Source: Neptuniibacter sp. CAU 1671
GTDB lineage: Bacteria > Pseudomonadota > Gammaproteobacteria > Pseudomonadales > Balneatricaceae
Assembly (NCBI RefSeq): GCF_029222905.1
Contig: NZ_JARHUE010000001.1
Coordinates: 434,001-498,000 of the forward strand
DNA length: 64,000 nt
Direction: 5' to 3'
The first letter of the stretch is position 1; every line of letters begins with the position of its first letter. Below, piece after piece: positions 8,223 to 17,957 of the stretch. Under the pieces are notes generated by a model. The model made no database searches and had not been told where the DNA came from. It worked only from the letters and a program-made list of their open reading frames with translations. The translations under genes were made by a program, and so were the position numbers.

Positions 8223-8996
8223 TTCCTGCGGCACATGGCCGTACTGTTCCATAAAAAACTGATCCAGTAACTGACGGGCAATTGAAAAATGCGGTGGCAG
8301 AATTGGCAAGTCATCAAGGCCAAACCAGTCAGCGTGGGTGATTTCCGTCCCGTCAGGTTGAATCTCCCCACCTGCATAGTCGGCAAAAAAACCTAACATC
8401 AGCGAGTGCGGAAACGGCCAGGACTGGCTTTTGATGTACCGCACATTGGTTACCCGAATACCCACCTCTTCCATCACTTCCCGGGCGACCGTGGCCTCTG
8501 CACTCTCCCCCGCCTCGATAAATCCGGCCAGCAGACTGTAGCGTCCATCCGCAAAGCGACTGGCATGGGCCAGCAGGCAACGATCACCTTTGCGCACCAG
8601 GACAATCACACAGGGATTAATCTTGGGATAATGGCGGTACTGACAGGGTTCACAGACTCTTGCCAGTTCATCCTCGGCACTTTTAAGCGGAGTAGCACAG
8701 CGCGGGCAATGCCGAAACTGATCCAGCCATGATACCAGTTGCGCACCGCGCGACAGTGCAAAATAAGTCTCGTCATCTTCAGCCTGAGCCAACAGTTGTC
8801 TCAGGTTGGCCGGCTCTGCTGCCGGGTACACCTGTGTTTCGCTCAGGATCGCAATCTGTGGCAACGCAGGATCATCCGTCACTGGAATGATGCTCTCTAC
8901 AGCAAGCCCTGTCAGCGCTTTTTCTGCAAGGCAGATAATGCCTGCTGAATTCATCAGCAGTTTGCCGCGCTGTGCCAGCCAGAATGTTTTTGTCAT
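8196..8996 (-). CDS. nudC: NADH pyrophosphatase / RNA decapping enzyme NudC
   Basis: A 266-residue Nudix hydrolase that cleaves NADH to NMNH and AMP and can remove NAD caps from RNA. Zinc ligands C97, C100, C115 and C118 form the central ribbon, and the Nudix box starts at G158 (GFIEAGES...REVMEEVGI). The SQSWPFPHS motif after it is the NudC signature that separates it from other Nudix enzymes. It is convergent with the SCP2 gene, overlapping 27 bases at the 3' ends. Confidence 0.95.
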   Translation of the reverse strand: MTKTFWLAQRGKLLMNSAGIICLAEKALTGLAVESIIPVTDDPALPQIAILSETQVYPAAEPANLRQLLAQAEDDETYFALSRGAQLVSWLDQFRHCPRCATPLKSAEDELARVCEPCQYRHYPKINPCVIVLVRKGDRCLLAHASRFADGRYSLLAGFIEAGESAEATVAREVMEEVGIRVTNVRYIKSQSWPFPHSLMLGFFADYAGGEIQPDGTEITHADWFGLDDLPILPPHFSIARQLLDQFFMEQYGHVPQESAPFFPTE

Positions 8997-9030
8997 ATCA
9001 CACCTTGATTGCGCCCAAAGTACCGGATCT

Positions 9031-9124
9031 TAAGCCTGACTCAATGCCTTGACGCTGAAACCCTACTCAAGTTCAGGCTTACATCCGTTAATTGCTCAGG
9101 TATTCTTCAGCTTTACCTAAGCAA
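9031..9124 (+). promoter_or_regulatory. Candidate structured leader upstream of nhaB
   Basis: Two consecutive inverted repeats lie in the 185-base gap before nhaB. First: TAAGCCTGA (9031-9039) pairs perfectly with TCAGGCTTA (9073-9081), and inside it CTTGA (9048-9052) pairs with TCAAG (9067-9071). Second: TTGCTCAGGTA (9092-9102) pairs with TACCTAAGCAA (9114-9124) with one mismatch and an 11-base loop. No T-run follows, so it does not look like a plain terminator. Transcription through it is assumed, not shown. Confidence 0.45.
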
Positions 9125-9181
9125 CTGATACGCTTGGCTTTAAAAGTCACATAAGAATGGCTCTTATAATAGGAACCTGTC

Positions 9182-10687
9182 ATGAGCAACTCATTACCGC
9201 AAGCCTTTGTGAACAACTTTTTGGGAAATTCTCCCGTCTGGTACAAACAGGCTATTATCGGTTTTTTGATCCTGAATCCCATCCTGCTGGCCACACTGGG
9301 CCCGGTTGTAACCGGTTGGTTACTGATTTTTGAATTCATCTTTACCCTGGCCCTGGCGCTCAAGTGTTATCCGCTTCAGCCCGGCGGTTTGCTGGCGATT
9401 GAAGCCATCATTATGGGTCTGGCCTCTCCGGAAGCGGTTTCACATGAAGTGGAAAGCAATCTGGAGGTCATCCTGCTGCTGATGTTCATGGTGGCAGGCA
9501 TCTATTTTATGAAAAGCATGCTGCTGTTTGTATTCACCAAAATCCTGTTAAGAGTACGGTCTAAAAAATTACTGGCGTTGCTCTTCTCGATTTCAGCAGC
9601 ATTTTTGTCAGCATTCCTTGACGCCCTGACAGTCACCGCCGTTTTGATCAGTGTGGGTGTGGGTTTTTATGCTGTCTATCACAAAGTCGCCTCCGGCAAG
9701 ACTTATCAGCATCCGAATCACGACCATGCGGATGATGCCAGTGTGATGCAAAACCACTCTGCCGACCTGCATCAGTTCCGCGCGTTCCTGCGCAGCCTGT
9801 TGATGCACGGCGCAGTGGGCACAGCACTGGGTGGTGTTTGTACGCTTGTGGGGGAACCGCAGAACCTGCTGATCGCTGAGAAAGCAGGCTGGGATTTTGT
9901 GGAATTTTTCGTCTACATGGCACCCATTACCATGCCGGTTCTGGCTGCAGGCCTGATTACCTGTCTGTTGCTGGAGCAGTTCAAAGTTTTCGATTACGGT
10001 GCCACCCTGCCTGAGAATGTGCGTAATGTCCTGATTGACTTTGACGGTGAAGAAAGCGCCAAACGCACCACAAAAGACAAAGTTGCCTTGGTTGTTCAGG
10101 CGATTGTCGCGGTGTATCTGGTATTTGCGTTGGCTTTCCATCTGGCGGCTGTTGGCCTGATCGGTTTGACCATCATCATCATCCTCACCGCAATGAACGG
10201 TATCGTTGAAGAACACCAGATCGGTAAAGCCTTTGAAGAGGCTCTGCCCTTCACGGCACTGCTGGTGGTGTTTTTCACAATCGTTGCAGTGATTCATGAA
10301 CAGCACTTGTTCCAGCCGATCATTCACCATGTATTGCTGATGGACCCGGCACAGCAACCTGGCCTGTTCTTTATCGCCAACGGTCTGCTCTCCGCGATCA
10401 GTGACAACGTATTTGTTGCCACCGTCTATATCAATGAGGTATTGGCCGCTCTGGATGCAGGCGAGATTACCCGTCAGCAGTTCGATCATCTGGCCGTTGC
10501 CATCAATACCGGCACCAACATTCCGAGTGTGGCTACACCGAATGGTCAGGCAGCCTTCCTGTTCCTGCTAACCTCTGCACTGGCGCCGCTGCTGCGCCTC
10601 TCCTATGGCAAGATGGTGCTGATGGCCCTGCCTTACACCGTGGTTATGAGTGTTGTGGGTTACATCGCGGTAGTGGTTGCACTCTGA
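9182..10687 (+). CDS. nhaB: Na+/H+ antiporter NhaB
   Basis: A 501-residue polytopic inner-membrane antiporter that extrudes Na+ in exchange for protons. Sequence matches NhaB along its length, starting [20 protein letters not shown] and ending in hydrophobic helices; the conserved [16 protein letters not shown] and [20 protein letters not shown] segments near the C-terminus carry likely ion-binding Asp and Asn. An AGGAA site sits 7-11 bases before the start. Consistent with a marine or saline habitat. Ends at a strong terminator. Confidence 0.96.
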   Translation: MSNSLPQAFVNNFLGNSPVWYKQAIIGFLILNPILLATLGPVVTGWLLIFEFIFTLALALKCYPLQPGGLLAIEAIIMGLASPEAVSHEVESNLEVILLLMFMVAGIYFMKSMLLFVFTKILLRVRSKKLLALLFSISAAFLSAFLDALTVTAVLISVGVGFYAVYHKVASGKTYQHPNHDHADDASVMQNHSADLHQFRAFLRSLLMHGAVGTALGGVCTLVGEPQNLLIAEKAGWDFVEFFVYMAPITMPVLAAGLITCLLLEQFKVFDYGATLPENVRNVLIDFDGEESAKRTTKDKVALVVQAIVAVYLVFALAFHLAAVGLIGLTIIIILTAMNGIVEEHQIGKAFEEALPFTALLVVFFTIVAVIHEQHLFQPIIHHVLLMDPAQQPGLFFIANGLLSAISDNVFVATVYINEVLAALDAGEITRQQFDHLAVAINTGTNIPSVATPNGQAAFLFLLTSALAPLLRLSYGKMVLMALPYTVVMSVVGYIAVVVAL

Positions 10688-10705
10688 TTCACCCATTTAA
10701 ATCTG

Positions 10706-10732
10706 AAGGGCCGGCTTATGCCGGCCTTTTTT
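10706..10732 (+). terminator. Rho-independent terminator after nhaB
   Basis: GGCCGGC arm, TTAT loop and GCCGGCC arm followed by six T, 20 bases after the nhaB stop. Confidence 0.9.
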
Positions 10733-10758
10733 GTGCAACAAACTTTTGTGCAACAAAC
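10729..10758. repeat. Perfect tandem 15-bp duplication
   Basis: The unit TTTTGTGCAACAAAC occurs twice head to tail (10729-10743 and 10744-10758). Each copy contains the dyad TTTGT-GCA-ACAAA. It overlaps the T-run of the nhaB terminator and lies about 70 bases before the GFA-family gene, so it could be a paired operator or simply a local duplication. Confidence 0.85.
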
Positions 10759-10829
10759 AATTCCGGAGAGATCACTAGAGTCGTTATGATTCTGTCACTA
10801 CACTGGGTTGACCCTGCGGAGAACATCAG

Positions 10830-11255
10830 ATGACCACTGAAACCACTTATCCAATTGAAGGCAGTTGCCAGTGTGGCAATATACGCTTGCGTTTACTGCG
10901 AGCGCCCAAACTGATCGCCTGCTGCCACTGCCGCGAATGCCAGAAGCTATCCACCAGCGCCTTCAGCATTACAGCTGTTGTAGATGCCTGTGATGTTGAG
11001 ATTGAGGGCGAGTTAAAACATTGGGAGCGGAAGGCGGAGAGTGGGAATACCATTGCGGCGAAATTCTGCCCACACTGTGGAAATCGAATTTACCACTATC
11101 ATCCGGACAAACCGGATGTTATCCGGCTGAAACCGACTTACCTGGAAGATACCCGGTTTATTCAGCCCACAGCTCATATCTGGGTCAGCGAAAAGCAGGA
11201 CTGGTTTACTCTGCCCGAAGACGTACCCTGCTATCCGAAACAACCCGGCGGTTAA
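10830..11255 (+). CDS. GFA / CENP-V family zinc protein
   Basis: A 141-residue protein of the family named after glutathione-dependent formaldehyde-activating enzyme. Zinc-binding cysteines are at CQCGN (C13, C15), CCHCRECQK (about C31-C37) and FCPHCGN (about residues 78-83). Most members have no proven substrate, so the formaldehyde name should not be taken as function. The last four bases overlap the end of dnaQ on the other strand. Confidence 0.9.
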   Translation: MTTETTYPIEGSCQCGNIRLRLLRAPKLIACCHCRECQKLSTSAFSITAVVDACDVEIEGELKHWERKAESGNTIAAKFCPHCGNRIYHYHPDKPDVIRLKPTYLEDTRFIQPTAHIWVSEKQDWFTLPEDVPCYPKQPGG

Positions 11256-11959
11256 TCATCCACCGGGGCTTGTAGCCAGACGCATTCACCGGATTTGTCC
11301 AGCCGTTTGAGAAACGCTGCATGCGCGGTCAGCTCGTCCTGATCAGCGCTGATGACCGGCAGGTCGATGGAGCCTTCCAGACGCCGAATCCGGCTACCGC
11401 CCTCTTCATCGGCACCATCACCCGACGCGAGAGACAAGTTGGTCTGACCGCCTGTCAGCGCCAGATACACATCTGCCAGTATTTCAGAGTCGAGCAACGC
11501 GCCGTGCAATTCACGATGGCCATTATCAATGCCGTAACGTTTACACAGGGCGTCCAGATTATTTTTCTGGCCCGGATGTTTTTTACGTGCCAGCAGCAGG
11601 CTGTCTGTGACCAGACAGATATGCGAGATGCGTTCCGGATGATTGTTGCGCTCCAGCTCTGTATCGATAAAGCCAATATCAAACGCAGCGTTATGAATGA
11701 TCAGCTCTGCCCCACGGATAAACTCAATAAACTCATCCATCACCTCGGCAAAACGGGGCTTGTCATCCAGAAAATCATTGGTGATACCGTGGACCTGAAC
11801 CGCTTCTTCATCCACCTCACGGTCCGGCTTAACGTACTGGTGATACGTTTTACCCGTCAAACGACGGTTAAACATCTCAACACAACCAATCTCGATAATA
11901 TTGTGCCCCTCAGAGGGCTCCAGACCGGTGGTTTCGGTATCCAGTACAATCTGTCTCAT
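11252..11959 (-). CDS. dnaQ: DNA polymerase III epsilon subunit (proofreading exonuclease)
   Basis: A 235-residue 3'-5' exonuclease of the DEDDh class. ExoI motif LDTETTG (D7, E9), ExoII segment [11 protein letters not shown] and Exo[11 protein letters not shown] are all present. The C-terminal part, which in Escherichia coli tethers the polymerase alpha subunit, is present. Its start overlaps the end of rnhA by four bases. The order dnaQ-rnhA-methyltransferase-gloB-mltD matches enterics. Confidence 0.96.
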   Translation of the reverse strand: MRQIVLDTETTGLEPSEGHNIIEIGCVEMFNRRLTGKTYHQYVKPDREVDEEAVQVHGITNDFLDDKPRFAEVMDEFIEFIRGAELIIHNAAFDIGFIDTELERNNHPERISHICLVTDSLLLARKKHPGQKNNLDALCKRYGIDNGHRELHGALLDSEILADVYLALTGGQTNLSLASGDGADEEGGSRIRRLEGSIDLPVISADQDELTAHAAFLKRLDKSGECVWLQAPVDD

Positions 11960-12393
11960 GGGTTCAGTTCCTCGGCTCCCCGGTTAGCCAGTTGGTCCGC
12001 CAATTCATTTTCCGGATGACCACTGTGCCCTTTGACCCAGCGCCAGTCGATTTTATGTTGCTGTGTGGCAGCGTCCAGCCGTTGCCAAAGGTCAGCATTT
12101 TTAACCGGTTTATTGGCCGCAGTTTTCCAGCCTTTGCGTTTCCAGCCGGCAATCCACTCGGTTATGCCCTGGCGTACGTATTGTGAATCTGTGGTTAAAA
12201 TCACATTGCAGGGCCGGTTAAGAAGCTCCAATGCTCGGATGGCCGCCATCAGCTCCATACGATTATTGGTAGTATCCGGCTCACCACCATAGAGCTGCTT
12301 TTCAGCATCACCGTAGCGTAATACCGCACCCCAGCCACCCGGTCCCGGGTTACCCTTACAGGCGCCATCGGTATAAATTTCAACGGTTTTCAC
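11956..12393 (-). CDS. rnhA: Ribonuclease HI
   Basis: A 145-residue RNase HI that degrades RNA in RNA:DNA hybrids. It starts at a GTG with [19 protein letters not shown]; the catalytic acids D9 (YTDG), E in [10 protein letters not shown] in TTDSQYV and D in ENELADQLA are present. It is flanked by dnaQ (four-base overlap) and the methyltransferase gene (14-base overlap). Confidence 0.97.
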   Translation of the reverse strand: MKTVEIYTDGACKGNPGPGGWGAVLRYGDAEKQLYGGEPDTTNNRMELMAAIRALELLNRPCNVILTTDSQYVRQGITEWIAGWKRKGWKTAANKPVKNADLWQRLDAATQQHKIDWRWVKGHSGHPENELADQLANRGAEELNP

Positions 12394-13153
12394 GCATCTG
12401 TCCCCTTGCGGTCGGTTTGGCCACGGGGATATTGATCAGCCGACGCAAACCCCAGCCTGATCGAATCGGGGTCATGCCTGCAATATCCTTCCGGGCCAGC
12501 AGCAGTGAAAAAGCACCGTTGAGTGCTACACCACCACGCTCATAACGTTCCAGCCAGCGGCAGCGTGAGCGCCAGCGCTGATTCTCGAATGGGGGCAGAT
12601 AATACCCGGAAAGGTGTTTGAGTTCAGTCAATTCAAGTAACTGTAACCAGTCGGACAGACGCCGGTGGCTGATAAAGTGAGCACACCAGGGCAAGCGGGT
12701 TCGGCGATCACGACAGATACGGCGTAATCCCCAGAGACTATATGGATTAAAACCAATAATGACCAGATGTCCACCGGGGCGAAGTATACGCGAGGCTTCA
12801 CGCAGGACCTGATGCGGTGCCTGGGTAAAATCAAGGGCATGATGCAGCAACACCACATCCATCGATTCATGCACTAAAGGCACTTCATGGCTCAGCGCAA
12901 CCAGATGCGAGGTATCTAACCCAAGCTCAAATTGGGGTGAAATAGAAAAGCAGTGTCGAACCGGACTCGCATCCCAAAGTTTGATACGGCTATCCACCGA
13001 AAACTGCACCAGCTCCATGCCGAACAGCCCCGGCAAAACCCGGTCAAGCAGTTCGCGTTCACGCTGCAGCAACTCCTGGCCAAGCTCTGAGTCAAACCAG
13101 CTGCGCAAGGCTGGCAGCAATGTCTGCAAAGATGGTTGAACCTGAAAGCTCAT
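12380..13153 (-). CDS. Class I SAM-dependent methyltransferase (YafS-like position)
   Basis: A type-11 methyltransferase-fold protein, 257 residues from the ATG at 13153. A SAM-binding region is suggested by [20 protein letters not shown] and [21 protein letters not shown]-like segments, with the [11 protein letters not shown] motif typical of the YafS-type family. The glycine-rich motif I is poorly kept, as is common in this group. The gene lies between rnhA and gloB, exactly where yafS is in E. coli. Substrate unknown. Other in-frame starts exist at 13171 and 13195; none has a strong ribosome site. Confidence 0.82.
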   Translation of the reverse strand: MSFQVQPSLQTLLPALRSWFDSELGQELLQRERELLDRVLPGLFGMELVQFSVDSRIKLWDASPVRHCFSISPQFELGLDTSHLVALSHEVPLVHESMDVVLLHHALDFTQAPHQVLREASRILRPGGHLVIIGFNPYSLWGLRRICRDRRTRLPWCAHFISHRRLSDWLQLLELTELKHLSGYYLPPFENQRWRSRCRWLERYERGGVALNGAFSLLLARKDIAGMTPIRSGWGLRRLINIPVAKPTARGQMRENR

Positions 13154-13265
13154 ATGTTGACCAAACCCCATTATTTTTCTGACACCACAAGCCATTCATC
13201 TCGGTGTATGATGAATCCTAACCGTTAAGGTTTTTTAAGACCAGTATTCACATTTGAGGTTAAGC

Positions 13266-14039
13266 ATGTTTCAGGTGAGCCCCATCCCCGCCTTTCAGGA
13301 CAACTACATCTGGCTGATTAAGTCGCCGGAGAGTCAGCAGGTGGTGGTGGTCGATCCCGGCGATGCAGCTCCCGTAGAAGCCTATCTGAAAGCGCATGAC
13401 CTGACGCTGGCAGCAATTCTGATCACCCATCACCACCCGGATCATACCGGTGGCGTCGCCGACCTGACGGCTGAGCGCACCATTCCGGTCTATGGCCCTG
13501 CCAACTCGCCGTTTAAAGGAATTTCACGTGCGCTGCGGGATGGCGAAACCATCAACCTGTTTGGCCACACGCTTGAGATTAAAGCGACTCCCGGCCACAC
13601 CCTCGATCATATCTGTTATTTCAAACCGGGCACCCAACCTCAGCTATTCTGTGGCGATACCCTGTTTCTTGCGGGTTGCGGCCGCCTGTTTGAAGGCACT
13701 GCGGAACAGATGCTGGACGCCATGAACTATTTCCAGTCACTGCCGGAACAGACCGAGGTGTATTGTACCCATGAGTACTCGCTGGCCAACCTGAAGTTTG
13801 CAGCTGCCGTAGAGCCTAACAATCAGGCGATCAGCACCATCACTGCGCAATGCCAAGCACTGCGCAGTGAGAATCAGCCAACCCTTCCTTCCCACCTGAT
13901 TACAGAACAACAGATCAATCCGTTCATGCGTACCGCGCAAGACGATGTGATTGCGGCCGCTGAAACCTTTTCCGGCAAAACCGGTCTGAGCCAAATTGAA
14001 GTTTTAGCAGCGATTCGGGAGTGGAAAAACCAGTTCTGA
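13266..14039 (+). CDS. gloB: Hydroxyacylglutathione hydrolase (glyoxalase II)
   Basis: A 257-residue binuclear-metal hydrolase that releases D-lactate and glutathione from S-lactoylglutathione. It has the start FQVSPIPAFQDNYIWLI, the metal motif THHHPDHTGG, the GHTLDHICY and CGDTLFLAGCGR segments, and the THEYSLANLKFA motif of the glutathione-binding domain. I chose ATG at 13266 (GAGG site at 13256-13259) over a TTG four codons upstream. Divergent from the methyltransferase gene. Confidence 0.96.
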   Translation: MFQVSPIPAFQDNYIWLIKSPESQQVVVVDPGDAAPVEAYLKAHDLTLAAILITHHHPDHTGGVADLTAERTIPVYGPANSPFKGISRALRDGETINLFGHTLEIKATPGHTLDHICYFKPGTQPQLFCGDTLFLAGCGRLFEGTAEQMLDAMNYFQSLPEQTEVYCTHEYSLANLKFAAAVEPNNQAISTITAQCQALRSENQPTLPSHLITEQQINPFMRTAQDDVIAAAETFSGKTGLSQIEVLAAIREWKNQF

Positions 14040-14110
14040 ACAAGGTCTGTTGACCCTTGGCAACTCACTGTTAGAATGGCCGGATAACTCTACTTATAAC
14101 AGCGAGTCGC

Positions 14111-15730
14111 ATGCTTTCTATACCTTCACGATTTTCTGCCCTGCTTTTGGCGGGTTTCGTTCTTTCCGGTTGCCAGACGATGGTGCTGCAACCGGAACAA
14201 ACCACCGACGCATCCCATCCGGCTGAGATCGATCCTGAAACATCACAGGTGATTGCAACCCGACCGAATATCAAGAAGGCAAGCCAGCAACCAACCGCAA
14301 CACTCCCACAAGAAGAAACCACCTCTGACCTGTGGCAATTAACCCGCGCTCGACTGAATCTTGACCCTTCACTCGAGCAATCAAGGGTACAGCAACAACT
14401 TAACTGGTACCGCAAACACCCGCAGTATATGCACCGTACCCTCAGCCGTGCGGCACCCTATTATCACTACATACTGGAGCAGACAGCGGCACGAGGATTA
14501 CCCGCCGAACTGGCTTTGCTGCCGATTGTAGAAAGCGCCTATGACCCATTTGCCTACTCTCATGGGCGTGCCGCCGGGGCCTGGCAATTTATCCCATCCA
14601 CCGCTGAGCACTTCGGGCTGAAAAAAACCTGGTGGTACGATGGACGGCGCGACATCCTGGAATCCACCGATGCCGCCCTCAACTACCTGGAACAACTGAA
14701 CCAGCGTTTTGAGGGTGACTGGCTACTGGCGCTGGCCGCTTACAATGCCGGTGGTGGTACCGTGTCACGCGCCATCCGCAAGAATAGTGAAAAAGGTCTG
14801 CCGACTGATTTCTGGTCACTCAAGCTACCAAAAGAAACCCAGAAATATGTGCCAAAACTCCTGGCTGTGGCTGAACTGTTACGACATCACGAACAGTACG
14901 ACCTGACCCTGCCAGAGCTGCCTAACCAGGCCTATTTTGAGGTGGTTGAAACTGAGAGCCAGATCGATCTGGCCTGGGCCGCCAAGCTGGTCGACATGGA
15001 ACTGGACGACCTTTACCGTTTAAACCCTGGCTTTAATCGCTGGGCCACCGACCCCAGCGGCCCTCATCGGTTGCTGATTCCGGTTGAAAAGTCCGCTCTG
15101 CTTAAAGCCGGACTGGCCGAGACTCCGCCAGAAAAACGCTTGAAATGGCAACGCTATACCATCCGTTCCGGTGACTCATTACTGTCCATCGCTAAACGAT
15201 TCAATACCACGGTGGATGTTCTGCGTACCAGCAACAACCTGACCGGAAGTCGCATCAGAGCAGGCAAAACCCTGCTGATACCTTCCGCCAGTGAGCAGCC
15301 TGAAGCCTACGTACTCAGCCAAGTGCAGCGCCAGCAAAGCCGCCAGAACAGTGTTAAAGCCAGTGCCGCGCGGACCCATTATCATACGGTCCAGTCCGGC
15401 GATAACCTCTGGCAACTCGCCCGGACCTATAATGTGGATGTGAAATCTCTGGCACGCTGGAACAGCATGGCCCCCGGCGACACCCTTAAACTGGGAACCA
15501 AACTGATCATCGTCGCTGACAACAGCAGCCAATCTAGCGCCAGCGATCTGCGGGCCAAAAGCCGCAAGATTGGTTATCAGGTACGTTCAGGTGATTCACT
15601 GCATAAGATTGCCGGACGCTATAACGTCGCGGTCAATGATATTCTGCGCTGGAATAAACTGAGCGGGTCAGAGTATCTGCAGCCGGGTCAGCAGCTCACC
15701 CTCTATATCGATGTTCGTAAAGCACGTTAA
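14111..15730 (+). CDS. mltD: Membrane-bound lytic murein transglycosylase D
   Basis: A 539-residue outer-membrane lipoprotein that cleaves peptidoglycan glycan strands. The lipobox is LLAGFVLSGC (Cys about 21). The SLT domain at about 115-250 contains the catalytic Glu in PIVESAYDP and the GAWQFIPSTAEHFGL motif. Three LysM repeats follow (about 347-392, 419-463, 488-532), each beginning Y-x-[IV]-x-SGDSL/NL. Gene order gloB-mltD is conserved with enterics. Confidence 0.96.
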   Translation: MLSIPSRFSALLLAGFVLSGCQTMVLQPEQTTDASHPAEIDPETSQVIATRPNIKKASQQPTATLPQEETTSDLWQLTRARLNLDPSLEQSRVQQQLNWYRKHPQYMHRTLSRAAPYYHYILEQTAARGLPAELALLPIVESAYDPFAYSHGRAAGAWQFIPSTAEHFGLKKTWWYDGRRDILESTDAALNYLEQLNQRFEGDWLLALAAYNAGGGTVSRAIRKNSEKGLPTDFWSLKLPKETQKYVPKLLAVAELLRHHEQYDLTLPELPNQAYFEVVETESQIDLAWAAKLVDMELDDLYRLNPGFNRWATDPSGPHRLLIPVEKSALLKAGLAETPPEKRLKWQRYTIRSGDSLLSIAKRFNTTVDVLRTSNNLTGSRIRAGKTLLIPSASEQPEAYVLSQVQRQQSRQNSVKASAARTHYHTVQSGDNLWQLARTYNVDVKSLARWNSMAPGDTLKLGTKLIIVADNSSQSSASDLRAKSRKIGYQVRSGDSLHKIAGRYNVAVNDILRWNKLSGSEYLQPGQQLTLYIDVRKAR

Positions 15731-15746
15731 TCACAGGTAGATCCGG

Positions 15747-15995
15747 ATGGACGCCCTCAGCATCTTTATCATTGTTGTCTCGGTTGTTCTCGCAATCGCT
15801 TTCAAATGGTTTCTGTTCAGCCGCATTCAGCAGTGGATGGATCAGGACCTTATTCGGGGGCTGTCTGAAGGCAATCCCGTCAAACACGAGTATCTACAGC
15901 AACACTACAGCCAATTGCGCAGTCGCAAGGTTAAGCGCCGCCAGTTGGCGCAGATACTGACTGACTTAGCCGCAGAATTTGAACAAAAACAGTAA
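15747..15995 (+). CDS. Small membrane protein, 82 aa
   Basis: Unrecognised. One hydrophobic helix at residues 4-26 (IFIIVVSVVLAIAFKWFLF) is followed by a basic amphipathic tail (SRKVKRRQLAQILTDLAAEFEQ), so it is likely a single-pass inner-membrane protein with a cytosolic tail. It starts 16 bases after mltD with an AGG site, which suggests co-transcription with it. Confidence 0.7.
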   Translation: MDALSIFIIVVSVVLAIAFKWFLFSRIQQWMDQDLIRGLSEGNPVKHEYLQQHYSQLRSRKVKRRQLAQILTDLAAEFEQKQ

Positions 15996-16095
15996 CCTGC
16001 TGTCTCTTTTCACTGTGGCAGCTGCTGGCGGTTCAGCCCGGCGCCTGATATAACAGTGTTTTCGCTGAAATCTCGAAGATAAGGAATTTCTCGCG

Positions 16096-17955
16096 ATGCA
16101 ATCGGTTCTCCGTTTTGTTGCCAAATCTGATGCTACCCCTGAAACACCCTGGCCAATGCGGCTCTTTTCAGGTATTTGCCTGCTTCTGATAATGAGCCTG
16201 CAGCCGGTCAGTGCAGCAACACCGCAGCATGGCATCGCAATGCACGGTGATCTCAAATACCCTGCCGACTTCACCCATTTCGATTACACCAACCCGGATG
16301 CGCCCAAGGGCGGCAAAGTTGTTCAGGCCTCTATTGGCACCTTTGACAGCTTTAACCCCTTTATCATCAAAGGCACGCCTGCGGATGATGTCGGCCTGAT
16401 CTACGACAGCCTGCTGACCAAAGCGCAGGACGAGCCGTTTTCCCTCTACGGCTTACTGGCACAGTCACTGGAAGTCGCCGAAGACCGCAGCTGGATTATC
16501 TTCAACCTGCACAGCGAGGCGCGCTTCTCTGACGGCAAGCCCGTCACCGCAGACGATGTCGTGTTTACGTTCAATTTGCTGCGGGAACAGGGTGCGCCCT
16601 TCTATCGCGCTTATTATGCCGATATCGAGACGGTAGAAGCGTTAGCCCCACAACGGGTTAAATTCAGTTTCAAGCACAACCAGAATAAAGAACTGGCGCT
16701 GATCGTTGGCGAAGTCGGGATATTGCCCAAACACTATTGGCAGGACCGTGACTTTACCAAACCCGGTCTGGATATCCCTGTGGGATCAGGCCCCTACATT
16801 CTGGCCAGCTTTGATGCTGGGCGCAGCGTAACGTTTAAGCGAAACCCGGATTACTGGGGTGCTAACCTGCCTGTAAACCGTGGTCGTTACAACTTCGATA
16901 CCCTTGTTTATGACTATTACCGCGACGGTACGGTAGCAATGGAAGCCTTTAAGGCCGGTGAATACGACTTCCGTCAGGAAAACAGTGCCAAGCGCTGGGC
17001 TACGGATTACACCGGGCAGGCGTTTGATAGCGGTGATATTCTGACTCAGGCCATTGAGCATAAAAATCCCACCGGCATGCAGGCTTTTGTCCTCAATCTT
17101 CGGCGCCCGCAGTTTCAGGATGCCCGGGTGCGTGAAGCCCTGAACATGGCATTTGATTTTGAGTGGACCAACAAAAACATTTTCCACGATGCCTATACCC
17201 GTACCCACAGCTATTTCTCCAATTCGGAAATGGCCGCCACAGAACTACCCACCCCGGAAGAGCTGAAGATCCTTGAACCTATTCGTGATCAGATCCCTGC
17301 CGAGGTATTTACTCAGGTGTATCGGGCTCCTGAAACTGATGGTAGCGGCCGCATCTACAAACAACTCAGAGAAGCGAAACGCCTGTTGCAGCAGGCCGGC
17401 TGGGAGTTCCGTGACGGCAAGCTGATCAACACAGAGACCAACGAGCCGTTTATTTTTGAAATGCTGCTGGTGCAGCCTGCATTTGAGCGGGTTGTCGCAC
17501 CCTTTATCCGCAATCTGGAGCGTCTGGGCATTCAGGCCAGCATCCGGATTATTGACGTGTCTCAGTACATCAACCGACTGCGCAGTTTCGACTTTGATGT
17601 GATTGTCAGCAGTTTTGGCCAGTCCACTTCACCCGGCAATGAGCAGCGGGATTACTGGCACTCCTCGCTGGCCGACGAGCCAGGCAGCCGTAACATTATC
17701 GGGATTAAAAATCCCGCCGTGGATTATCTGATTGAACAGATCATCTCGGCACCGGATCGCAAACAGCTGGTCCTGCGCACACGCGCCATGGACCGTGTCT
17801 TGCAATGGAATCACTATGTGATCCCTCAATACCATATCAACAAATATCGGATCGCCTTCCGCTCCTTTATTCAGATGCCTCAAGTCCGGCCGGACTACAG
17901 CATCGGTTTTGATACCTGGTGGGCCGCCCCCACCCTCGGAGGGGACACTCAGTAA
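16096..17955 (+). CDS. yejA: Oligopeptide-type ABC importer binding protein YejA
   Basis: A 619-residue family-5 extracellular solute-binding protein. A signal peptide ends near SLQPVSAA, then [29 protein letters not shown] is the typical YejA start and the family-5 pattern continues ([34 protein letters not shown]). YejABEF imports peptides and microcin C in enterics. An AAGGAA site supports the start at 16096, though a start at 16156 would give a more usual signal peptide. First gene of the yejABEF operon. Confidence 0.93.
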   Translation: MQSVLRFVAKSDATPETPWPMRLFSGICLLLIMSLQPVSAATPQHGIAMHGDLKYPADFTHFDYTNPDAPKGGKVVQASIGTFDSFNPFIIKGTPADDVGLIYDSLLTKAQDEPFSLYGLLAQSLEVAEDRSWIIFNLHSEARFSDGKPVTADDVVFTFNLLREQGAPFYRAYYADIETVEALAPQRVKFSFKHNQNKELALIVGEVGILPKHYWQDRDFTKPGLDIPVGSGPYILASFDAGRSVTFKRNPDYWGANLPVNRGRYNFDTLVYDYYRDGTVAMEAFKAGEYDFRQENSAKRWATDYTGQAFDSGDILTQAIEHKNPTGMQAFVLNLRRPQFQDARVREALNMAFDFEWTNKNIFHDAYTRTHSYFSNSEMAATELPTPEELKILEPIRDQIPAEVFTQVYRAPETDGSGRIYKQLREAKRLLQQAGWEFRDGKLINTETNEPFIFEMLLVQPAFERVVAPFIRNLERLGIQASIRIIDVSQYINRLRSFDFDVIVSSFGQSTSPGNEQRDYWHSSLADEPGSRNIIGIKNPAVDYLIEQIISAPDRKQLVLRTRAMDRVLQWNHYVIPQYHINKYRIAFRSFIQMPQVRPDYSIGFDTWWAAPTLGGDTQ

Positions 17956-17957
17956 TC

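Noticed and set aside
9165-9170. TATAAT as the nhaB promoter -10
   Set aside because: It lies 12 bases before the ATG and next to the ribosome site, so it would give a leaderless message; no -35 is found at the right distance.
9608-10489. A 293-codon open frame on the minus strand across nhaB
   Set aside because: Antisense to a clear NhaB; composition is dominated by His, Gln and Cys as expected for an opposite-strand reading of a membrane protein.
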